From the NCBI GenBank assembly GCA_905181785.1, contig CAJIZC010000015.1, positions 1-43,247 of the forward strand: a DNA stretch of 43,247 nucleotides. The letters are read 5' to 3'. Below, one piece after another: positions 30,724 through 38,664 of this stretch (position 1 is its first letter; every line of letters starts with the position of its first letter). Made by a program: the position numbers and the translations under genes. This DNA is from an uncultured Candidatus Poseidoniales archaeon. Its GTDB lineage: Archaea > Thermoplasmatota > Poseidoniia > Poseidoniales > Poseidoniaceae. A model generated the notes under the pieces. The model had not been told where the DNA came from. It ran no database searches and saw nothing but the letters and a program-made list of their open reading frames with translations.

Positions 30724-32661
30724 GGCAAGCCGTTCAGGCGTCCCCATATCCCAAAACGGTGTGTCGTCGAGGTAGACAGCGATCTTCCCACTCAACGCTG
30801 GATAAATCGTTTGTTCCCAACTCCAAACACCATCCACCCGATTCTTGAGCACCACTGATTTTTCTACAACGCTCGTGCCTGCTTCATAGCCATTGAATTG
30901 AGAGGATGCTTCGTCTTTATTGTAGGTTTGAAGCAAGCCATTTTCATGATGGAGGTTCATTGAGTCATGATGTTGAGTGACGGTCATGGTCAACGGGGCA
31001 TCGCTTTCAGCATGCCGTTCAAGCAGCGGTTTGTATTCGATTGGATGAAGGTCATCGCCCCACAACAAGATGAAACGCTCCTCCAACAGATCCCGGGCAT
31101 TCCACAACGCTCCCCCCGTTCCGAGGGGTGAAGCCTCCTTGTGGAAATGCACCGACATACCTTGGTGAGTGAACCCTTCAAACGCTTCCCCAAGGTGACC
31201 CGTGAGCACCAAAGCATTGTGACATCCTTGCTTTTGAGCCCAGTTTAGAATATGGGTCAAGATTGGTTTTCCGCTGACTTCAATCAGCGATTTTGGCACG
31301 TCTTTCGTCATCTTGCCAAGGCGCGTTCCTAGGCCGCCCGCCATGATCACCACCTGCGGGGTGCGATGTGCTTTGACAATGGCTTGATATTCCTTGCCGC
31401 TGTCCTTCAGAGTGCGTTGCTGAGTTGCAAAATTCACGTGGTACAACCCAAAGCGTTGGTCGTACCCCTCGGCCCACTCAAAGTTGTCCATCAGGCTCCA
31501 GTGGTAAAACCCTCGAACATCAAGGCCATCGGCAATGGCTTCAGCAGTAATTTGCAAGTGACGGCGAATGTGCTCAGGTCGCATGTCATCGTCATCATCT
31601 GCAACGCCATTTTCAGTGACAATGATTGGGAGGTCAAGGCCCTTCACCATCTCAAAAGCTCGCCGAAGGCCAACAGCATACATGGGGTAGCGGAAGTCGG
31701 TGCGCGCCTCCCATGGGCGAATCAACGGATCGATTTCGACCTTTGTTGGCATGAAGGGTGTCGCCAAAAGGTGGGTGTAATAATTGACCCCAATGAAATC
31801 ACTGCTGCCCTTGAGGCCCTCGATGAAATGAGAACGTAACCCCGAGGGTGGTCTGAATCGTCCTGTTTTTACGCCCTTGATCCAACACCTGTTGAACATG
31901 CGATCAAGCAGGCTTGCTTGAGCCCAATGAACTGGGTTCCAACGCCGGTATGGATCAAACAGATTGATGTTCTTGACCAAACCGACTTTGCACCTTGCGC
32001 CGTTGTTCATCGCTTTGAGAGCGCGGTAGCATTGAGCATGAGCGCGCATCATGTTGAGCGCAACGGTTCGGGCTCGTTTGAAGGAACGAGCACCGGGGGG
32101 GAATTCCCCTAACACATAACCCATGGTTGTGTAGACCGCTGGTTCATTGATGGTGCACCACCATTCGACCCGATCGCTCAACAAACCAAACATTTGTGTG
32201 CAAAAATCAACCCAGTGGTGGATGTTTTCTTGACGTTCAAAGCCGCCTCGTTCTTCCCACCAAATTGGGTTGGTGAAGTGATGAAGCGTGACCATCGGTT
32301 GCACCCCTTTGGCCAGCAATTCATCGACGAGATCCGAATACCAACGAGCAGCCTCATCGTCCCATTCACCAGGGCTTGGTACCAAACGGGACCATTCGAT
32401 GGAAAAGCGGTAATGAGACACGCCAAGATTGGTGATCAACTCGACATCTTCGCTTCTGCGTTCCCAATGATTGCAAGCCTCGCCGCTCAATTGTTGGCTC
32501 TTTGAACTTGGTTCAAATTGAGACCAGTTGTTTGAATTCCCTCCTTCGATTTGATGCGAAGCGGTAGCAACCCCCCACATGAAATCAACAGGAAAAGCAC
32601 TGCCTTGTTTGAGGGAGGCAAAACTTTGCCCCTTCCAATCGCGGTGTTCCTCAGTCCACAC
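30688..32661 (-). CDS. Fusion of GH1 beta-glycosidase and sugar-1-phosphate nucleotidyltransferase
   Basis: A two-enzyme polypeptide of about 657 residues. The N-terminal 430 residues are a complete GH1 beta-glycosidase: MWGVATASHQIEGG, the acid/base in WWCTINEPAVY, the nucleophile in IVTENGVADDD and the typical end GKEYQAIVKAH. Only about five residues later a nucleotidyltransferase begins: VVIMAGGLGTRLGKMTKDVP, the metal Asp in LLWGDDLHP, EAGTSVVEK and WDMGTPERL, as in RmlA/HddC-like enzymes that activate sugar-1-phosphates. No start codon lies at the join. The frame is open into the upstream tRNA gene, so the true start is downstream of it; I use GTG at 32661, with TTG at 32736 and ATG at 32580 as options. 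It is convergent with the galactokinase gene. Confidence 0.83.
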   Translation of the reverse strand: MWTEEHRDWKGQSFASLKQGSAFPVDFMWGVATASHQIEGGNSNNWSQFEPSSKSQQLSGEACNHWERRSEDVELITNLGVSHYRFSIEWSRLVPSPGEWDDEAARWYSDLVDELLAKGVQPMVTLHHFTNPIWWEERGGFERQENIHHWVDFCTQMFGLLSDRVEWWCTINEPAVYTTMGYVLGEFPPGARSFKRARTVALNMMRAHAQCYRALKAMNNGARCKVGLVKNINLFDPYRRWNPVHWAQASLLDRMFNRCWIKGVKTGRFRPPSGLRSHFIEGLKGSSDFIGVNYYTHLLATPFMPTKVEIDPLIRPWEARTDFRYPMYAVGLRRAFEMVKGLDLPIIVTENGVADDDDDMRPEHIRRHLQITAEAIADGLDVRGFYHWSLMDNFEWAEGYDQRFGLYHVNFATQQRTLKDSGKEYQAIVKAHRTPQVVIMAGGLGTRLGKMTKDVPKSLIEVSGKPILTHILNWAQKQGCHNALVLTGHLGEAFEGFTHQGMSVHFHKEASPLGTGGALWNARDLLEERFILLWGDDLHPIEYKPLLERHAESDAPLTMTVTQHHDSMNLHHENGLLQTYNKDEASSQFNGYEAGTSVVEKSVVLKNRVDGVWSWEQTIYPALSGKIAVYLDDTPFWDMGTPERLALLEEFLEKTAL

Positions 32662-32754
32662 GCTTCTTGCAGTGGACAGAGATTGATGAGGCTTCTCCAG
32701 TGCTTGGCGTGAAATCTGCTCTGATGAGCGTCTCAAAAGCGTTGGAATTGGAGG

Positions 32755-32825
32755 TGCGGATAGCGGGAGTTGAACCCACGACAAAAGGTTGGAAACCTCC
32801 TATGATACCACTTCACCATATCCGC
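32755..32825 (-). tRNA. tRNA-Gly (anticodon UCC)
   Basis: A 71-base cloverleaf including the discriminator A. The acceptor stem pairs GCGGATA (32819-32825) with TATCCGC (32756-32762). The anticodon arm GGAGG-TTTCCAA-CCTTT gives anticodon TCC (glycine) with two G-U pairs; the T arm is GTGGG-TTCAACT-CCCGC. The three bases after the discriminator are CCT, so CCA is not encoded, unlike the other glycine tRNA in this window. The glycosidase fusion gene lies just downstream. Confidence 0.93.
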
Positions 32826-32851
32826 ACGATGTGGTAAACCAGCCGAGGGAC

Positions 32852-32867
32852 CCCTCACTATTGAGGG
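32852..32867 (-). terminator. Hairpin after the subtilase gene
   Basis: CCCTCA (32852-32857) and TGAGGG (32862-32867) form a six-base stem with a four-base loop, 24 bases past the subtilase stop and 27 bases before the tRNA 5' end. It has no T-run. It may mark the 3' end of the subtilase mRNA; the alternative is that it lies in the tRNA promoter region. Confidence 0.35.
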
Positions 32868-32890
32868 AATCGGTCTTGCCAGTTCAGCGC

Positions 32891-35800
32891 TCACTTCATT
32901 CCCGGAGGTGGAGGTGGCACCCTTCCAGTACGTGGAGGGCCTCGTTGACGGGGACGGTTGTTGTATTGTTCTGCCCGTTCCAAACGCTGGCTCACCAAAT
33001 CTCTGGCGCGCTCAAGGCGTTCTTCTGCAGCTTTCTGGTTGTTTGCTTTGCCACGGATGACCAACATACCCATCAAGAAGAACAAGACGATTCCACCAAG
33101 CATGGCTTGAACGATTGCGTTTTCTGCCATGGTCGATAAAATGCTGCTCTCGGCCTGATTTGTATCGTCGTTGATGATTCGTGAATCAAAAGCCTCCAAT
33201 TGGATTGAAACGGTGTCCATGCCGACATCAGAACCGATTTCTTTTGCCACAAGCACGAGTTGGTGAGTGCCTGCAAAGCGGGCGGTTCCATCAAATGTTA
33301 TGGTTTGAGAACCACCGCTGGTCGGGGTGAACGATACAATTTGAGTTTGGGAACTCGCTGTGACCGCTGACATTGGTTGCCATTCGACTCGAACGGTCAA
33401 GGTTTCCAATTCCGTTGTAATGGTGCATTGGAAATCAAACCATCCTCCCGCTACAATATCGATGCGATCGATTGGGGTGCAGGTCATTTCAGCTTCACCA
33501 GCGTTTCGAGAAGGATCGTTTGGCCAGTGGTCTGGCTTGTACGCTCCCGCCGTTTCGTTGTCGCCCCAGCCGTCGCCATCTTGGTCGCTCCATTGGCTTG
33601 GTTGGTTAGGGAATGCATCACCGCCGTCTCCATAGCCATCGTTGTCAGCGTCTGGGCACCCTTGGCTTGTTCCGAATTGCGAGGTTCCGTAAACCGTCGG
33701 GCAATCATCGCTCGCAGTTCCATCGGGGTTGTCTCCGAATCCGTCACCGTCTGAATCAAACCACTGTGTCGCGTCACCAAGCCAAAGATCGTTCTCGTCG
33801 CTTGCACCGTCACCATCTTCATCAGGGCATCCGAAGCGGTCGATGAATGAGGTTCCAATGACGCTCACACAAGCATCTGGGTTGGTTCCGTTGGGGTTGT
33901 CACCATAGTTGTCTCCATCCATGTCTTGCCACTGAGTGGGGTCATCTGGGAACGAGTCGTTTTCTTGAGAAGAGCCATCGTTGTCATCGTCAGGGCAGCC
34001 ATAGACATCGAGGTTGGATCGGCCGTATTCGGTGGGGCATGCATCGGGAAGCAAACCAGTCATGTTGTCGCCGTAGCCATCACCGTCTTGATCCGCCCAT
34101 TGCGACGGTTCAAGAGGCAGTGCATCTGCACCATTGCTTGCGTTCCAATTCACTTCGCTACCGGATGCGATGGTCGGGTCTGAATACCCGTCGCCATCTG
34201 TATCCCTGCAACCGGTTCGATCTTGAGTGGAGTTGCCTGCCACAAGCGTGCAGTTGTCCTCAAGGTCGTCGAAGCCATCGCCATCAGAATCCTGTGTTCG
34301 ATTCGGGTCATTTGGAAAGGCATCGCTCATGTTCGACATGCCGTCGCCATCGTCATCGGGGCAACCAAAGCGGTCGAATGTAGAATTGCCAGCAATGCCT
34401 GGGCAAGCGTCAGGTTGTGGGCCCGTTGCGTTGTCACCGTAACCATCTCCATCTTGATCTTGCCATTGACTGGTGAGGTTAGGTAAGGCATCGATTTCAT
34501 CATCCCAGCCATCGCCATCGCTGTCGAGGCAACCATATCGGTTGCCTTGCGTGGAATTTCCGGCAGTTGCCTTGCATGCATCTGGTGTGCTACCAGCGAG
34601 GTTGTCACCGTAGCCATCACCGTCTATATCGGACCACTGTGTGATGTCCTCCGGGTGAGTGTCTTGGTGATTGGCCCACCCGTCAGAATCTGAATCGAGG
34701 CAACCGAGCGTGTTGTTGTGCCAAGAAGTACCGGTGACAGTGGGGCATGCGTCTGGCAAATTACCCGTTGCGTTGTCGCCGTAGCCGTCGCCGTCTTGAT
34801 CAGTGGATTGTGTCGGGTCAGTCTTGAACGCATCAGAACCATTTGCAGTGGTCCAATTTGCGTCAGTATCCGAAATACCGTCTCCATCTGTGTCTGGGCA
34901 ACCGTTTCGGTCAACGCTCGAATTGCCGAAGAAGAGAGGGCAAGCGTCATCCATTTGGTCTGCAAAGCCATCGCTGTCAAAATCAGACCACCGGAGGGTA
35001 TCGCTAGGGAATGCATCCGCGCCGTCGCCAGTGTCCCAACCACCGGGTGCCGCATCCGGGTTAGAGTAGGTGTCGCCATCGGTGTCAAGGCAACCGTATC
35101 GATCGGCGCTGGAATTGCCAGCAACAGTGGGGCATGAATCCGGCGCAGTACCGGCGGGGTTGTCACCGTATGTATCTCCATCCGAATCGACCCACTGGGT
35201 TGGATCGAAAGGCCAAACGTCAGCGCCGTCTGAAACGCTCCATACTGGCCCATTTGTTCCGTTCAAATCTTCATCAGAAGAGCCGTCACTGTCGGTGTCA
35301 AGACAACCGAATCGGTCGCGTGAGGAGGTGCCTGCTACAATGGGGCATTTGTCAGATTGGTTTCCTGTGGCGTTGTCGCCATAGCCGTCGTTGTCAGAAT
35401 CCCGCCACTGCGTCCAATCATATCGAAAGGCGTCAGCGCCATCGCTGACCGTGTAGAGTGCAGTTGCATCCGCATAGCCGTCGCCATCTGTATCGGCACA
35501 GCCAAGTTGTCCATTTGCGGTAGAATTACCGCTGACCAACGGGCAATCGTCTGCATTGTTACCAGTTGCATTGTCACCATAGCCATCGCCGTCACCGTCG
35601 ACCCATTGGGTGGCATCGTTGAGGAAGGCATCCGCTCCGTTGGCAGCAGCAGTCCATGCAAGATCTGGGTCGGAATATCCATCCCCATCAGTATCGGTGC
35701 ATCCAAGCCGGTCATGGGAAGACGTGCCGGCCACTGCGGGGCAACCATCAGGCAAAGTCGCTGGCGGTGGATTGTCTCCGTAGCTGTCTCCGTCAGTGTC

Positions 35801-38590
35801 CACCCATTGGGTGGCGTCGCCAATAAATGCATCAGCGCCATCCGAAACCCACCATACGGGGCCGTTGGTCCCAGTTGGGTCGGGGTCGCTGTAGCCATCA
35901 CCATCGTCATCAAGACAACCACCGCGGTCTTGACTCGAGGTTCCTGCTACGCTGGGGCAACCGTCAGCACCTTGACTTACCGTCCAGAGCACGTCAGCGT
36001 CGGAGTATCCATCGCTGTCTCCATCTGAGCATCCAAATCGATCAGCGGTCGATGTGCCAGCTACCGATATACAACTGTCTGGAGTGACGCCAGACGGGTT
36101 GTCTCCATAGGTGTCAAGGTCGGTGTCTGCCCATTGTGTTACTTCGCTGATGAATGCATCCGCTCCGTTTGCAACCGTCCAAGTTGCGTTTGGATCTGAA
36201 TAGCCATCACCGTCTGTATCAGGACATCCGGACCTGTCTTGGGTCGAGGTTCCGGGCACAGTCTTGCAGTCATCAAAATCGTCTTCGATTCCATCGAAGT
36301 CCATATCTTCTGTCAAATTCACGAGGGCCGTGTCGATGTTCAGAGCAAGAGCAAAATGCTGCGGGCCTGTTGGGACACTCGTTCCCAAAACATGCACTTC
36401 CCAGCTACCTTGCGCTGGGGATGCAAAATCCAAGCCGCGCAAGTTATCGAGGTTATTGGAAAGATTGAACCAAGTTCCCGAAGGGTCCTTGACAGCCAAA
36501 TCCAAATCATTGACGAGGTTTGTTCCTGCAGCGGGTGTGCTTGCGGGGTCTGTCCAAGACAGAGCGACGCGTAAGTCAGGGGATGCAACAGGAACGATGA
36601 AACTCCATCCGCGTTCTTCGGAGGTTTGAACGGAGTCACCATCAATCCATGTGGAATTAACCGCACTGCGGAGGTCAACCAAACCCCAGCCTTCGTGAAT
36701 GTTCGGGGCAGGCTCACCGGCCCCATTTGTTGCAGATGAGTACTGGCCTTGCATGTCCCGAGCTGAGGCTGTAAAGATGGCCTTCACCAAAGAAGAATTG
36801 GGATTTGAATGCCCTTCGTTGTCGATAAGGTGTTGAGTGAGCAAGGCTGCAGCACCTGCTGTCAGTGGGCACGACATGCTTGTCCCGCCCATGAAGGTGT
36901 AATTGGAATTTCCAGAGTACGCTCCCCAACCAGTTTGGGATGTCGAACGGGATTTTGTTGAGAGAATAAAACTGCCAGGCGCTGTGATGTCAGGTTTCAT
37001 CCGTCCATCGTCGGTTGGGCCACGGCTCGAAAAGGCAGCAAGACCTTCAGAGGTGTTCGAGGCTCTGTCAGTGCTGATCGGTGCTGCAGGGTAACCGAAC
37101 ATACCGCCCCATGTCGAGGATATTGAAGGCCTGTCGTTTTCACCTGCTGCAACAGTAACGACGTTTTTTCCAGTGGACGGAGATCCAAGAGAATCGTCGT
37201 CGATTTCTCCATCGCTGTTTGAATCGACTCCGCTGTTTCCTGCGGAGAAAAGAATCGTCATGTTCTGGAACGTTCGTGCACTTGAATCCGCTTGCATTGA
37301 TCCGGAAGTGTACGCTCCCGCCACGCTTGATCCCCACGAGTTCGTATGCACCCTGCTGCCGTTATCGTACGCAGGTTCGAACATCATGGTGTAATCAGAA
37401 GGAATTCCGGTGAGGTAGTAAGCGTTGGAGTTGTCACAGTATTGCTCGGTAGCTTGCATGTAGAGGTGGGCTTTAGGTGCTGCACCTCGAATGGCTCCAC
37501 CAGTATTGGTGCCATCGCCAAGCACCGAGCCAGAAACGTGTGTTCCGTGACCGCTGTCAAGGTCTTCGGCCCCGTCATCAGTGCTCGCTGCCCCACATGA
37601 AGAAGCGAATCCAGAAGACATCGGAAACGAGACAATATCGACAATATGGTCTCGCAAATCAGGATGCATATTGCTGTTGTTGACGCCGTTATCGAGGCCG
37701 GTATCTGACACAGTTACGGTGATCCCAGTGCCATCTAAACCGGTCCAACTCGAATCGATACCAGACATGATGGTTGAGTCCCATACCTGGTCGGCGCGCA
37801 TCACTGAGTCTGCGACATCGTTGTGGAGGGTGTGCCATGGTCGTTCTTCAATCCACTCGATTTCGTCTTGAGCCGCAAGCCACGCAATTGCAGTTGGCTT
37901 GATGATTGCAGTTGCATATCGCTCGTTGTGGTATTCCAGTACGATGTCATCCCGGGCAAAGATGCCTTCAGGGAGTTCGGTACCAGTTAAAATCAAATTC
38001 GCAGATCCGACGCCGTTGCGGACAAAGAGGTTCTCAGCGTTCATTTCAAGTCCAGTAATTCCACGAACAAGATCTTCACGAACTTTGTCAACGCCATCCA
38101 ATTGAACCAGCCCTTTGACTTCTAGAGTTTCGAGGTTTTCAACGCTGTGACCTTGGAGTTCACAATGGAATCCATTTGGAGGCAGGAACGAAAAGCAATC
38201 AACACCTGCATCTTCGAGTTCATTAAACCACTCTGAAGGGACCGGATATTCATGCGTGAGGACATACCAACCATTCAGTTTGGAACTTTGCCCCGTCCAG
38301 TCGGTCCAATCCTCGAGTGCTACAACACCCATGTCCCGGAACAGGAGGTTGATCTCCCCAGCGCCATCCTCTGGATTAAACCAGCCATTTTCGAGTTCAC
38401 CGCTTGGTGAAAGCCCGACGGTGTTCAAAAGTTCCAAATCGACATCTGTTTCGATGCTGATGCCCGGTGTGGAAGTGGGGCTGGCGAAGGTGACGGGGGC
38501 GAGAACTTGAATCAACATGAGGGCTGAAAACAAGAGGGCATGACGGCTGTGGTTCTGCGGCATAAGCCGCACTGAGGGCGGCTCCCACAT
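32891..38590 (-). CDS. Giant secreted subtilisin-like protease with TSP3-type repeats
   Basis: A protein of up to 1899 residues. A signal peptide (SALMLIQVLAPVTFA) is followed by a propeptide-like region to about residue 230, then the S8 domain with the triad Asp in TVSDTGLDNG (near 293), His in GHGTHVSGS (near 348) and Ser in GGTSMSCPLTAGAAAL (near 570). After a jelly-roll type domain come about 15 acidic units of about 55-65 residues, then a beta domain, a membrane helix (MLGGIVLFFLMGMLVI) and a basic, Pro-rich tail ending PPPPPGMK. It would digest external protein while tethered to the cell. Translation may instead start at the ATG at 38563, which gives a tighter signal peptide. Confidence 0.9.
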   Translation of the reverse strand: MWEPPSVRLMPQNHSRHALLFSALMLIQVLAPVTFASPTSTPGISIETDVDLELLNTVGLSPSGELENGWFNPEDGAGEINLLFRDMGVVALEDWTDWTGQSSKLNGWYVLTHEYPVPSEWFNELEDAGVDCFSFLPPNGFHCELQGHSVENLETLEVKGLVQLDGVDKVREDLVRGITGLEMNAENLFVRNGVGSANLILTGTELPEGIFARDDIVLEYHNERYATAIIKPTAIAWLAAQDEIEWIEERPWHTLHNDVADSVMRADQVWDSTIMSGIDSSWTGLDGTGITVTVSDTGLDNGVNNSNMHPDLRDHIVDIVSFPMSSGFASSCGAASTDDGAEDLDSGHGTHVSGSVLGDGTNTGGAIRGAAPKAHLYMQATEQYCDNSNAYYLTGIPSDYTMMFEPAYDNGSRVHTNSWGSSVAGAYTSGSMQADSSARTFQNMTILFSAGNSGVDSNSDGEIDDDSLGSPSTGKNVVTVAAGENDRPSISSTWGGMFGYPAAPISTDRASNTSEGLAAFSSRGPTDDGRMKPDITAPGSFILSTKSRSTSQTGWGAYSGNSNYTFMGGTSMSCPLTAGAAALLTQHLIDNEGHSNPNSSLVKAIFTASARDMQGQYSSATNGAGEPAPNIHEGWGLVDLRSAVNSTWIDGDSVQTSEERGWSFIVPVASPDLRVALSWTDPASTPAAGTNLVNDLDLAVKDPSGTWFNLSNNLDNLRGLDFASPAQGSWEVHVLGTSVPTGPQHFALALNIDTALVNLTEDMDFDGIEDDFDDCKTVPGTSTQDRSGCPDTDGDGYSDPNATWTVANGADAFISEVTQWADTDLDTYGDNPSGVTPDSCISVAGTSTADRFGCSDGDSDGYSDADVLWTVSQGADGCPSVAGTSSQDRGGCLDDDGDGYSDPDPTGTNGPVWWVSDGADAFIGDATQWVDTDGDSYGDNPPPATLPDGCPAVAGTSSHDRLGCTDTDGDGYSDPDLAWTAAANGADAFLNDATQWVDGDGDGYGDNATGNNADDCPLVSGNSTANGQLGCADTDGDGYADATALYTVSDGADAFRYDWTQWRDSDNDGYGDNATGNQSDKCPIVAGTSSRDRFGCLDTDSDGSSDEDLNGTNGPVWSVSDGADVWPFDPTQWVDSDGDTYGDNPAGTAPDSCPTVAGNSSADRYGCLDTDGDTYSNPDAAPGGWDTGDGADAFPSDTLRWSDFDSDGFADQMDDACPLFFGNSSVDRNGCPDTDGDGISDTDANWTTANGSDAFKTDPTQSTDQDGDGYGDNATGNLPDACPTVTGTSWHNNTLGCLDSDSDGWANHQDTHPEDITQWSDIDGDGYGDNLAGSTPDACKATAGNSTQGNRYGCLDSDGDGWDDEIDALPNLTSQWQDQDGDGYGDNATGPQPDACPGIAGNSTFDRFGCPDDDGDGMSNMSDAFPNDPNRTQDSDGDGFDDLEDNCTLVAGNSTQDRTGCRDTDGDGYSDPTIASGSEVNWNASNGADALPLEPSQWADQDGDGYGDNMTGLLPDACPTEYGRSNLDVYGCPDDDNDGSSQENDSFPDDPTQWQDMDGDNYGDNPNGTNPDACVSVIGTSFIDRFGCPDEDGDGASDENDLWLGDATQWFDSDGDGFGDNPDGTASDDCPTVYGTSQFGTSQGCPDADNDGYGDGGDAFPNQPSQWSDQDGDGWGDNETAGAYKPDHWPNDPSRNAGEAEMTCTPIDRIDIVAGGWFDFQCTITTELETLTVRVEWQPMSAVTASSQTQIVSFTPTSGGSQTITFDGTARFAGTHQLVLVAKEIGSDVGMDTVSIQLEAFDSRIINDDTNQAESSILSTMAENAIVQAMLGGIVLFFLMGMLVIRGKANNQKAAEERLERARDLVSQRLERAEQYNNRPRQRGPPRTGRVPPPPPGMK
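33551..36310 (-). repeat. About 15 tandem TSP3-like Ca-binding units inside the subtilase
   Basis: Each unit has the form DxCPxVAGTSxxDRxGC, then DxDGDGYSD, often DAFPxDxTQW, and DxDGDGYGDN. The Asp-rich loops are the calcium sites of thrombospondin type-3 repeats, and two Cys per unit could make disulfides. The units are degenerate at DNA level (not identical copies), so the array is old. Early units have a longer WTxxNGADAF segment; the later ones are closer to the plain TSP3 form. The repeat also makes long open frames on the opposite strand, which are not genes. Confidence 0.85.
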
Positions 38591-38664
38591 GAATGATTGG
38601 ATGGACTTCCTCTGAGCATGAAAGGTCGCGAGGGTTCAAATGCCGTGCGAACCGCGGGGGCGTT

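Noticed and set aside
33360-36629. Many long plus-strand open frames opposite the subtilase repeats (for example 35357-36028)
   Set aside because: They arise from the repetitive GAT/GGT codon pattern of the TSP3 units read in reverse; they have repeated Ser/Val/Ile-rich sequence, no start signals and no domain.
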